Source of the DNA: Paraburkholderia sp. PGU19
Lineage (GTDB): Bacteria; Pseudomonadota; Gammaproteobacteria; Burkholderiales; Burkholderiaceae
Direction: 5' to 3'
DNA length: 64,000 nt
Assembly (NCBI RefSeq): GCF_013426915.1
Contig: NZ_AP023180.1
Span: forward strand, 248,001 to 312,000
Shown here: piece after piece, positions 1-8,240 of the stretch
Layout of the letters: each line of letters opens with the position of its first letter
Position numbering within the stretch: position 1 is the stretch's first letter
The notes under the pieces: model-generated
What the model was told of the DNA's origin: nothing
The model's input: only the letters and a program-made list of their open reading frames with translations
Databases searched by the model: none
Program-made: the position numbers and the translations under genes

Positions 1-623
1 GTCGTTGCTTGCGTGATGGGTGACGGGTCTCCCGTCATGTCTTCGACTAGCTTGCACTCAGGCAGCCAGTGCATATTACTGAGTTGGAATTGCCCGTAAG
101 GAACATACTACCTTTGCAAAGAGGGCTGGTCGTGCTGCCATAAGTGGGAGGTCCACTATAGCAAGTGTACGCGTCGAACATTAACACGACCTTAACGGAT
201 TGGCAGTTTCGAGATAGTAACTTTCTCAGATGGCCGGCGGGGGCGATCGACGATGACGAAGTAAATTGTCTGGGACCACCCAGACTGGGGGCGAACGGGC
301 ACGCTACGCGCGAGACAGCAGGGGCTCGGCGATCCCCAGGCTTGCTTAGCCATGCACTCCTCCGATACCAGACGTCGACATGGCGACGATCATCGCGGAT
401 GAAGCGAATACGAATGAAAGCTACCTGTTTGCTCCAGCGGCAAACATCCATTTTCGCTGTCACCGATCACGCTAATTCACGGTTTCTTCAGGTTCTCTCG
501 ATGGTGCGGAATCGCGCGCAAGTGGAGCATTGTCGACGATGCATGCGGCCCATGACCCGACACGCCGGCGATGGTCGTGCGCATTACGTAGCGACCCATT
601 TCTTTCCATCGAAGGAGAAGAAG
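1..623. other. Gene-free left edge
   Basis: I recognise no gene here. Open frames on both strands have mixed composition and no ribosome binding site or family resemblance. A perfect 7-bp inverted repeat (TGACGGG/CCCGTCA, loop TCT) lies at 21-37 and could be a transcription terminator stem for a gene to the left of the window, but it has no T-run. The minus strand keeps a Cys-, Ser- and Thr-rich frame around 47-184 that I cannot place. Confidence 0.5.
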
Positions 624-1190
624 ATGAAAGGTTACCAGGTCATTTTTCCGGCAGCCGCGCTCGTGCTTGGTGTGATCAGTGCGCCAGCACATGCAGCATC
701 AGGGTGTTCGCCCGCGACGCTCAAGGGCTCTTATACTTTCGTCGCGCACGGCGCGGTACTCGGCACTATCGCGGCGACGAGTTCCGTTGTCGCGTCGCTT
801 CATCCGTTCGCCACGCCTCAGCCGCTCGATGACGTCGCGATCATCGACTTCGATGGCGTGAACGGCATCAAGCGCATCGATGTCGCGATGATCGACGGCT
901 CGCCGCGAGGCGGCCAATCGAGCTTCAACACCGATCAGACAGGTAGTTTTCAGGTCTTTGCAAACTGCACGGGGCAAATGACCATCAACTATCCCGGCGC
1001 GAACGGCGGCACGACCCTTCAACTGAAGATGGTGGTCAGCGATGACGGAAACATCGTTGACGCGCTCATCGTATCAGAGACCGTGCCGGCCTCAGCCGCG
1101 GCGGCAGACGGGACGAGATGCGCCACTGATGGCTGCGCAGTAGGCGTGCAGGTATCGATGCAGGGCAAGAAGATGGCGTCCGGGCACTGA
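624..1190 (+). CDS. Secreted protein of unknown function (188 aa)
   Basis: The frame is open from position 165, but the start is placed at 624 because a strong purine-rich ribosome binding site (GAAGGAGAAGAAG) directly precedes this ATG and a signal peptide follows it: a short charged N-terminus, a hydrophobic core and an Ala-His-Ala cleavage site near residue 25. The mature protein begins with a Cys and the phrase LKGSYTF, then a Gly/Ser/Thr/Ala-rich region probably forming beta structure, with a few scattered Cys (about residues 95-165) that could form disulfides in the periplasm. It stands alone, on the strand opposite its neighbour. I do not recognise a function; similar small exported proteins are common in Burkholderiaceae. 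Confidence 0.7.
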   Translation: MKGYQVIFPAAALVLGVISAPAHAASGCSPATLKGSYTFVAHGAVLGTIAATSSVVASLHPFATPQPLDDVAIIDFDGVNGIKRIDVAMIDGSPRGGQSSFNTDQTGSFQVFANCTGQMTINYPGANGGTTLQLKMVVSDDGNIVDALIVSETVPASAAAADGTRCATDGCAVGVQVSMQGKKMASGH

Positions 1191-1379
1191 GTGAATCGTC
1201 ACCTGCAACCGCCTGCTGACCGCTTTCAATTTGTTACCGATGGGCGGCGGCCAGTCATCAGATGCAGCCGGTGCCGGGTTATACAGCGTGTACGCCCCAA
1301 AGTGATCTGCGGATGTCGTCGAGACGATTGCGCGGCCATGCACTGCGCAATCGCCAGCGACACAGGTTGTGGCGCGCGT

Positions 1380-2495
1380 TCACGCACCCGTCTGCATTGA
1401 GAGTTCTGCGCTTTTGATGTTCGCGACCGGTTGAAGTATCGAACCATCGAACGTCCTGGGTTCGCGTTTGCTCTCGAGCACCTTTGGCAAGTCAGGGTTG
1501 GCTAAGGCGCCACGTCCTACCGTCACCAGGTCTGCGCCGTTTTCCAGTGCTTTGACGATACGCTCCGCTGTATGCAAGCCACCATTCGCAACGATCGTGG
1601 CGTTCGGTGCATAGCGGCGCGCCAGAGCGACGAGGCTTTCCGTCACACCTTCGAATGCAGGCTGCCAGGCTTCATGCTCAGTGACATGAATGAAGTCCAC
1701 GCCCGCAGCCGCCAGCGTGCCGAAGATCACCTCAGCATCGGCCTGCGCACCCGGCCACTTCGCAGCGAAATCGTTGACTTTGCCCTGCGAAATTCGAATG
1801 CCGACGGGCACTGCGTTGCCGATACCTAGCTTCACTTCCTTCACCACGTCGGCGAGCAACTGGACACGCGCCTTCGTGTCGCCTCCCCAACGGTCCGTTC
1901 TGCGATTGGTCTCTGCTGTCAGAAACTGATCGAGCAGATAGCCATTGGCACCATGAATCTCCACGGCATTGAACCCGGCAATGTTGACAGCCCGTCGTGC
2001 GGCACTCACAAAGCCGTGCACGGCGTCATCGATCTCGACCTCGGTCATCTGTCTCGGCTCGGGGTAGAGGCCCCGGCCAAAGTAGAACTCCATCTGCTCG
2101 CCTTTAGGGCGGACAGCCGATGGCCCCACAGTGCCCGTTCGATGAAAGTTGCCTTGACTGAGCGCGCCCGCATGCATGAGCTGCGCAACGACATGTGTCC
2201 CTTGTGCCTGCATTTCCCGGTTGAATGCAGTCCAGCCCTGTGCCTGATCGTCATCCGCCAAACCGGGCTGAAACCGGTATCCTTGCGAGAACGCCTTGTC
2301 GGTATAGATACCCTCGGTCGTCACCAGGCCGAAGCCGCCTTTCGCAAAACGCATGTAGTAGTCGAACATGGTCTGCGTCGGATGTCCGTCTTCTGTGGCC
2401 GTGATGCGCGTCATCGGCGCGACTGCAACCCGGTTTCGCACTGTGATGCCGTTATGTTCGTACGGGGAGAGGATCAGGGAGGTCGTGTCAGTCAT
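1380..2495 (-). CDS. NADH:flavin oxidoreductase, Old Yellow Enzyme family
   Basis: A 371-residue FMN-dependent TIM-barrel enzyme of the Old Yellow Enzyme group, expected to reduce activated C=C bonds with NAD(P)H in the cytoplasm. Visible hallmarks are the N-terminal barrel strand with NRVAVAPMTR, the HGANGYLLDQFL motif in the central barrel that carries the substrate-binding His and Asn, and a C-terminal GGLHTAERIVKAL...VGRGALANPD phosphate-binding segment. The start at 2495 (MTDTTSL) matches where the family begins; the frame is open further upstream but without family sequence. It is divergent from a LysR regulator, the usual arrangement for a LysR-controlled reductase. The physiological substrate cannot be read from sequence. 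Confidence 0.9.
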   Translation of the reverse strand: MTDTTSLILSPYEHNGITVRNRVAVAPMTRITATEDGHPTQTMFDYYMRFAKGGFGLVTTEGIYTDKAFSQGYRFQPGLADDDQAQGWTAFNREMQAQGTHVVAQLMHAGALSQGNFHRTGTVGPSAVRPKGEQMEFYFGRGLYPEPRQMTEVEIDDAVHGFVSAARRAVNIAGFNAVEIHGANGYLLDQFLTAETNRRTDRWGGDTKARVQLLADVVKEVKLGIGNAVPVGIRISQGKVNDFAAKWPGAQADAEVIFGTLAAAGVDFIHVTEHEAWQPAFEGVTESLVALARRYAPNATIVANGGLHTAERIVKALENGADLVTVGRGALANPDLPKVLESKREPRTFDGSILQPVANIKSAELSMQTGA

Positions 2496-2600
2496 TTTGC
2501 AGCTCGCGTCGAAGAGAAGGTAGCTGCATGGTAGGCGTCGCGAGAGGCGGGAAACAGACATTGGAACGTGAAGCCGCTCTAACACTTTTGGATATAAACG

Positions 2601-3503
2601 ATGCTTCTTCCAGACGTTCGAACTTTTCTGGCCGTCGCGTCGGCGGGGAGCTTGTCCGCTGCGGCGCGACAGCTAGACGTCGGCCCAATGCAGGTGTCAC
2701 GGCGGATAGCTGCGCTGGAAGAAGACCTTGGCGTGCGGCTTTTTCATCGGACGACCCGATCGCTCACCCTGACTGCTGAAGGTGAAGCGTTCATCCCGTA
2801 TGCCACATCGATGGCAGAGGCGGAAGCAGGCGCGCGGGCCGAACTCAGTCCGTTGCCGGGGAAGGCCTCAGGCGTGCTGCGTATGACAGCGCCAAGCGGT
2901 TTCGGACAGTCAGTTGTGCTCCCCATGCTTCCCGCTCTGCTGGAAGCGAATCCAGATCTTCGCATCGATCTCGATCTTTCCGATCGTCAGGTCGATATCG
3001 TGGGGCAGGGGCTCGATGTGGCGTTGCGCATTGCGCCGTTGGAAGACTCCGAACTGGTGGCGAAGAAGATCGCGCCAAACCCTCGCCTTATCTGCGCTGC
3101 ACCCGCCTATCTGAAGAAGCATGGACGCCCCACGATGGTTTCCCAACTGGACAATCACGCCTGCATCAGATTGTGCGCGGTGAGGCGGTGGCCGCTCATT
3201 GTCGATGGCGCTTTAATACGCAAGCGCGTGGATGCCTATGTCACCACCACCAGTGTCGAAGCCGCACGTACAGCCGCCGTGCAAGGCCTGGGGCTTGCGC
3301 AGTTGACCTACTGGGACGTATTCAGGCAGTTAGCCGACAACTCGCTGGTGCAGATTCATCTGGAGGACGCATCGATGGAGGACCTGTCGGTCTGGGCCGT
3401 CATGCCGAGCAGGCGCTATGTGCCGAACCGGGTGAATGTTTTTCTGGGTGCACTGCAAGGTCAGATTGCCGAGCTTAGCCAATGCTACAGCCGGTCATCT
3501 TGA
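2601..3503 (+). CDS. LysR-family transcriptional regulator
   Basis: 300 residues. The winged helix-turn-helix lies in the first 60 residues (SAAARQLDVGPMQVSRRI) and is followed by the linker helix and a periplasmic-binding-protein-like effector domain from about residue 90 to 295. It belongs to the large CrgA/AaeR-like proteobacterial subgroup (FHRTTRSLTLTAEG after the HTH). It is transcribed away from the Old Yellow Enzyme gene with about 105 bases between the starts, so it most likely controls that gene and itself; I could not see a clear palindromic site in the gap. The ATG lacks a good ribosome binding site, but no better start is near. Confidence 0.92.
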   Translation: MLLPDVRTFLAVASAGSLSAAARQLDVGPMQVSRRIAALEEDLGVRLFHRTTRSLTLTAEGEAFIPYATSMAEAEAGARAELSPLPGKASGVLRMTAPSGFGQSVVLPMLPALLEANPDLRIDLDLSDRQVDIVGQGLDVALRIAPLEDSELVAKKIAPNPRLICAAPAYLKKHGRPTMVSQLDNHACIRLCAVRRWPLIVDGALIRKRVDAYVTTTSVEAARTAAVQGLGLAQLTYWDVFRQLADNSLVQIHLEDASMEDLSVWAVMPSRRYVPNRVNVFLGALQGQIAELSQCYSRSS

Positions 3504-3628
3504 CGAACTTCAGGTTCGGCCATGAAGCGCTGTTCATCCAGACTGCCACATACACCTTTGTGCGACTGCTCCGCTTTCTGAGTGGTCGTTTCGATTACAG
3601 CGACAAGTGTCGCACCGCAACGCGTGGT

Positions 3629-4372
3629 TCATAGATTCTTGACCACACCGCTAGCCAGCTTGCGCAATTCGTCGAACTGCGTAACGAGTTCGATGCATAG
3701 AATAAAGGCCAGCATGGCTGAAGGCCCAGGGCGGAGTTCGATCCATCGCAGCGCCAGCGTTGCGTAGCGCACGCGGATCGCGTCTCGCGTCATGACATAG
3801 GTAATTCCGATTCCCACAGCGGCGCCCACCAGCAGATCGGTTGGGTAGTGAAAGCCGAGATAGGCGCGCGGGACGCAAATGAACAGCATGGTATAGAGGA
3901 TCGCCAGCACACCGACGCTACGCGACACGAGGAAGATGCCGGTGGCGATCGCCATCCATAGCATCGCGTGATCGCTTGGGAAGGAACTCCAACTCGACAA
4001 CAGTGCGTCCTTGATATTGCTATCTGCAAAGTGAAGATGCAGATCGGCGTTATAGACGGGACGGACCCTGAACGGCAACCAATGGGTCAGCAGTCTTCCG
4101 AGGAAGAGCGCCACGATGCCACTGAGAAGCGTCGCGAGAACCATTTCTCGCCGCCATTCGCGGCGCTCGTCCTGCTGAAACCACATCCACCACAGCACGG
4201 GAACGAGTACAAGGCCTTTGAACGTATAAAGGTCGGCGATGGCTTCTATGGTTCGGGTCGCGAATTGAGCAAAGTGTATGTTGGACAGGTATGTTTCGAT
4301 AGACGAATCGAAGCTATTCATTATGTAGTACGAGAAACTCGAGCTGATGACATCGGGGTTAGCATAGCCCAC
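3629..4372 (-). CDS. PAP2-superfamily membrane phosphatase
   Basis: 247 residues (or 230 if translation starts at the internal ATG at 4321). The three phosphatase motifs are readable: FRVRP near residue 101, WSSFPSDHA at 128-136 with the catalytic-loop His, and RAYLGFHYPTD at 169-179 with Arg, His and Asp. Four to five hydrophobic stretches place it in the inner membrane with the active site facing the periplasm. Family members dephosphorylate undecaprenyl pyrophosphate, phosphatidic acid or related lipids; the true substrate is unknown. It is monocistronic and converges with the upstream LysR gene. Confidence 0.88.
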   Translation of the reverse strand: MGYANPDVISSSFSYYIMNSFDSSIETYLSNIHFAQFATRTIEAIADLYTFKGLVLVPVLWWMWFQQDERREWRREMVLATLLSGIVALFLGRLLTHWLPFRVRPVYNADLHLHFADSNIKDALLSSWSSFPSDHAMLWMAIATGIFLVSRSVGVLAILYTMLFICVPRAYLGFHYPTDLLVGAAVGIGITYVMTRDAIRVRYATLALRWIELRPGPSAMLAFILCIELVTQFDELRKLASGVVKNL

Positions 4373-4512
4373 CGAGTGCGCAGCCTTTTTGGTGCTTACT
4401 TTTTATGACAACTTTTACTGCGCAATTTCATCATCAACTGTTCGTTGCACTTCGAGACGCGTCGCACAGTTTGCAGGGGTAGGCGGCCCAATAACCGCCG
4501 TGCGAATCGTTG

Positions 4513-4553
4513 TCTCCGACGTCCGTTTTCGGTTGCGCTACAGACGTCGGAGA
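4513..4553. repeat. 11-bp perfect inverted repeat
   Basis: TCTCCGACGTC at 4513-4523 and GACGTCGGAGA at 4543-4553, separated by 19 bases. It lies 12 to 53 bases past the stop of the EamA gene in that gene's direction. It could act as a terminator stem, although no T-run follows, or as a protein-binding palindrome. Confidence 0.55.
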
Positions 4554-4565
4554 ACCTCTGAACCA

Positions 4566-5498
4566 TCAAGCCTCATTCGAAATCACCGGATGCATGTCGA
4601 CCGAAGTGCTGGCACTCCTTTGCCAACGCACTGTCGCAAGCACGGACGCAAATACCATCAAGCCGCCCCCGATCCAGCCCCAGGCAGACAGGTGCTCGCC
4701 AAGCCACGCATACGCGAACAGCGCGCCAAACGCCGGTTCGCTGCCCATCAGCAACGCCACGCGCGTTGGGCTACTGCGTTTGACGGCAAAGTTCTGCGCG
4801 AAGAATGCGAACAACGTGCACGCAGCCACCAGATAGCCGATGCTCATCCAGAAGCTGCCATGCCCAGCTAACGTCGGCAGCGCAGGCCACGGCCGCGATG
4901 GACACACCAGCGCGGCGACGACACTGCCGAACGCGACGGTGCCTGCCTGAACCGCCGTTACCGACAACGGAGCGAGCGTCGAGTCGCGCATCACACGCCT
5001 CGTCACGCACATCATCAGTGCGCGGAGCAGCGCAGCCAGAAGAATCAGCGCGTCGCCTGCAGTCGGTATGAACGCGCCGCCACTCACCAACATGGCGCCA
5101 GCCAACGACAATACGACGGCAACACGCTCAACCCGCGACGGCTTTCTACGCAGCAGCGCCCATTCGACGAGCGGCGTGAGCACGACACACAAACTGATGA
5201 GAAACGCTGCGTTTGAAGCACGGGTCAGCGAGATTCCAAATGTCTCGGCTAACAGGATGCTGAGCAGTAGCGCACCCGTGCCGAGGACGCCGATCAACTC
5301 GGACGCCTTCGCCCGCCGGAGCGAACGCAACGCGGGCGACAGCACGACAAACGTCAGACCAAAGCGCAGCGCCAGCAGCCCGAGCACGGGATAGAGCGCG
5401 AGCGCGCTTTTCGCGACCCCATAGCTTGTGCCCCACACCATCGCGACCGCGAGCAGCATCAGGTCGGAGATCCAGAGCAAGCGCTTTTGTTTCGACAT
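4566..5498 (-). CDS. DMT-superfamily (EamA) transporter
   Basis: 310 residues forming two tandem EamA repeats, about ten transmembrane helices in all, with the signature region near the end of each half (GTSYGVAKSAL at the start; LGEHLSAWGWIGGGLMVFA in the second half). Such proteins are inner-membrane exporters of metabolites or amino acids. The start at 5498 has AAGGT upstream. It is divergent from a LysR regulator across a 129-base gap, so expression is probably controlled by that regulator. The substrate is unknown. Confidence 0.9.
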   Translation of the reverse strand: MSKQKRLLWISDLMLLAVAMVWGTSYGVAKSALALYPVLGLLALRFGLTFVVLSPALRSLRRAKASELIGVLGTGALLLSILLAETFGISLTRASNAAFLISLCVVLTPLVEWALLRRKPSRVERVAVVLSLAGAMLVSGGAFIPTAGDALILLAALLRALMMCVTRRVMRDSTLAPLSVTAVQAGTVAFGSVVAALVCPSRPWPALPTLAGHGSFWMSIGYLVAACTLFAFFAQNFAVKRSSPTRVALLMGSEPAFGALFAYAWLGEHLSAWGWIGGGLMVFASVLATVRWQRSASTSVDMHPVISNEA

Positions 5499-5532
5499 GG
5501 CGGACCTTCAATCTCTATTCGAACAGTCCAGA

Positions 5533-5561
5533 TTGTCGAGTATTGCGTGCAAAACTATAAT
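5533..5561 (+). promoter_or_regulatory. Candidate sigma70 promoter for the LysR gene at 5628
   Basis: TTGTCG at 5533-5538 and a perfect TATAAT at 5556-5561 are separated by 17 bases and point toward the LysR start 66 bases downstream. The match to consensus is unusually good at the -10 hexamer for this genome. Confidence 0.5.
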
Positions 5562-5627
5562 TGGGTAAAGCGGAACATCTTTTATGTCACAGATGCACAG
5601 ATGCGACAGCCGATTTGAGCGCGACAA

Positions 5628-6554
5628 ATGAATCCCAATGAGCTTTTTGCTTTGTTACCGGACATGGCGACTTTTGCCCGCGTCGTCGACGCTGGCAACT
5701 TTTCGGAGGCCGCGCGCCAGCTGGGCAGCACGCCGTCGACGGTAAGCCGGCAGATCAAGCGCCTTGAAGAAGCGCTGGGCACGCGCCTGCTGGAGCGGTC
5801 GACGCGCAGCGTCCGGGTCACGGATTCGGGCGCGCAGGTCTACCAGTATTGCCGCGACATGGTGGGTGCGGCGTCCGGTGCAGTCGATGTCGCCGGGCAA
5901 GTGGTCGGCGAGCCGCGTGGCAAGGTCAGCATCAGCGCACCGGTTGCATTCGCCAAGTCCGTCATCCATCCGCTGATCCCCGGGTTCCTGCGTAGCTTGC
6001 CGGACGTGGACGTCCAGTTGATCTTCTCCGACCGCGAAGTCGATCCGCTGCGTGATGATGTCGATATGGTGATCCGCCTGACCCGTTCGCCTCCATTGGG
6101 CCTGGCCGCCCGGCGTCTCGGAACCGTGAAATGGCGGCTATGCGCGTCGCCCGCTTATCTCGAGATGCACGGGACGCCCGTCGTGCCACGCGATCTCAGC
6201 CGGCACGAATGCCTGTATCTCGGAGAAACGGTTGACGACAATCGATGGCATTTCCGGCGCGGCGCGGAGACGCAGTCGCTGGAAGTAAGAGGGCGCTATA
6301 TCGCCAACCATGCGGGTGCCCGTCTTGAGGCTGCGTTGCAGGATCTGGGCATTGCGGGCTTGCCCGACTTCGCTGCTGCAGAGGTGCTACAGCAAGGCGG
6401 CCTCGTTCAGGTGCTCGCCGACTGGGAATTCGAGGCGCGCTCTTACATGGGGCCCGTCTGGCTGCTGTATCCGCCTAACCGCTTCCTTCCGTCGAAGGTG
6501 CGAGCGCTGATCGACTACCTTGCAAGCCACCTGCATGACGCCGTGGATGAGTGA
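5628..6554 (+). CDS. LysR-family transcriptional regulator
   Basis: 308 residues with an N-terminal winged HTH (FSEAARQLGSTPSTVSRQI) at about residues 20-40 and a C-terminal effector-binding domain. It resembles the DsdC/AaeR-like proteobacterial subgroup (LLERSTRSVRVTDSG). It is divergent from the EamA exporter and is its likely regulator. The gap contains a direct repeat of CAGATGC inside a TGTC...GACA frame near 5585-5612, a possible operator. Confidence 0.92.
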   Translation: MNPNELFALLPDMATFARVVDAGNFSEAARQLGSTPSTVSRQIKRLEEALGTRLLERSTRSVRVTDSGAQVYQYCRDMVGAASGAVDVAGQVVGEPRGKVSISAPVAFAKSVIHPLIPGFLRSLPDVDVQLIFSDREVDPLRDDVDMVIRLTRSPPLGLAARRLGTVKWRLCASPAYLEMHGTPVVPRDLSRHECLYLGETVDDNRWHFRRGAETQSLEVRGRYIANHAGARLEAALQDLGIAGLPDFAAAEVLQQGGLVQVLADWEFEARSYMGPVWLLYPPNRFLPSKVRALIDYLASHLHDAVDE

Positions 6555-6767
6555 TCGATCTCGCGCTATGTCACGTTTAACCGCGACGCAGTGCGGGAAA
6601 CTCGAACGGGATGGGTTGGTCAGCCACGAATGGTGAATTGACAGGCATTGCAGCAGCGTCGATGGCAACAGATGAATGGCCGCTCAGGTTCGCGCGCATC
6701 CGTCGAATAGCACGCGTTAGATGGCTCAGTTCCCGCCATAACATCGACGCAAACTGTCGTAACCTCC

Positions 6768-7619
6768 GTGAGGGACGTTGTTCCAGATCCGGTAACGGGG
6801 TTCCCGATACCCGCCGGTCGAATCACGCAAGGACTTCTGTTGGACGATATCAATTTCCAGTGTGTCATGTGCGGCAAGTGCTGCCATGATCTCCGCGTAC
6901 CCGTCACGCTTGCCGAGGCCAGGCAGTGGCTGGAGCGTGGCGGCCATGTGGACGTTTTGTGCGAAGCGATTCCGTGGCCGGTAGAGCCCGATGTGACAAA
7001 TGCATTTGCCGCATACAGGCGGAAACGGACGTTCGCTGCTAGCAGCGGCACCTTGCCGATCAGAATGTCCGTCACGCTCGCGGCGTCGTTCGCCGGCGCG
7101 TGCCCCAATCTGGGTGATGACATGCGCTGCGGCATCTATGAAGACCGACCACTCGTATGCCGCATTTACCCGGCAGAGATCAATCCGTTTGTTCACTTCA
7201 CGCAGGGATACAAACTCTGTCCATCCGACGCATGGCAGGTATCGACGCCATTCATGATCTCCGGCATCCCCCTCGATTCCGCGACGCGCGAATCGATTGA
7301 ACAGATCCGGCGCGCCGACGAGGATGAGGTAGACGCCAAGCGCGCAATTTGCGAACGGTTGCGCATCGACAGGGCCTCGGTTTCCAACGAAGGCTTCCTG
7401 ATCGTCTCACCACCTCGGGAGCAGTTGCTTGCAGCGTTGCTCGAGACGCAATCTGCGGACGACATGGACACACATCGATGGACGTGGACGCTCGTCTCCA
7501 ATCGTCGTGCGACGGTGGAAACACTGACAGAGGTCGGTGCCGTCAGCGAACAGGATAATGGGCAGGCACGCGATGGTTACCACTATGTCGCTTCGCAGAG
7601 CATTGCGACAGAAGGTTGA
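6768..7619 (+). CDS. YkgJ-family cysteine-cluster protein
   Basis: 283 residues if the GTG at 6768 is used; a TTG at 6840 preceded by AAGGA is an alternative that begins close to the family's usual N-terminus. The diagnostic Cys pattern is present: FQCVMCGKCCHDLR near residues 30-43, then GACPNL, MRCGIYEDRPLVCRIYP and KLCPSD. These cysteines form a metal cluster site, zinc or Fe-S, in the YkgJ/CxxCxxCC family, whose biochemical role is poorly defined. The C-terminal 80 residues are not part of the domain. No partner gene is adjacent. Confidence 0.8.
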   Translation: MRDVVPDPVTGFPIPAGRITQGLLLDDINFQCVMCGKCCHDLRVPVTLAEARQWLERGGHVDVLCEAIPWPVEPDVTNAFAAYRRKRTFAASSGTLPIRMSVTLAASFAGACPNLGDDMRCGIYEDRPLVCRIYPAEINPFVHFTQGYKLCPSDAWQVSTPFMISGIPLDSATRESIEQIRRADEDEVDAKRAICERLRIDRASVSNEGFLIVSPPREQLLAALLETQSADDMDTHRWTWTLVSNRRATVETLTEVGAVSEQDNGQARDGYHYVASQSIATEG

Positions 7620-8240
7620 ATCGGGAGCACGACATGGTCGGTCGCTGAAAGCCGACATATCAGGTTCTTTCCAACATACGTAGCGCGCCAGCGATTCCAA
7701 ACAGCTCGCGCTGTCCTCCTGTATCGGTTTCGCAGGATCACGATCGACATCGCCGATCGTCGCGTGAAGTGCGCGCGATGCACTTTGCAGCGCGAGGCGG
7801 CCGGCGGCCGGGCGCCATAGTCTGCGTTACCGGCATTTTGCGCGCACCTTTATTTGCCTGATGCGTTACGCGCAAGCCAATTCCCAACGCTAGTGCGTCC
7901 GGAAAGCGTGCACCACAAAAACTCCAGAATAGCACCGAATATTTCCGGTCCATGGCGGTTGAGCCATATCCGACGCGTCCTATCCGGTGACCGGACCTCC
8001 CGGCTATTGGACCAAAGGCCAATACCTAAACTGGCACGCGATTATTAAGCTAATACAGCAGAAAATCATCGTCGGCAACGTGTATGGACGGTCCATCCAG
8101 CGACTCAATCTTGGGCATGGAGGGAGCCGCCGGTTTGTTGGAACTCGTCTGCCGGACTAATTGCCACTGCAACAGCCTTTCCTGTTGCCATGTGGACTCC
8201 AGTGGTTGTGCACAGCACCATACGAGGAACGGAGGTCGGC
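7620..8240. other. Gene-free stretch before the alkylsulfatase
   Basis: 621 bases without a convincing gene. Two short palindromes sit close together: TCCGGT-G-ACCGGA at 7983-7995, and TATTGG...CCAATA just after it, roughly 8005-8024. They could be a regulator site in the leader of the sulfatase operon. No regulator gene is adjacent to support this. Confidence 0.4.

Noticed and set aside
47..184. Cys-rich minus-strand frame at the left edge as a gene
   Set aside because: No start signal and no recognisable pattern; I could not support it.
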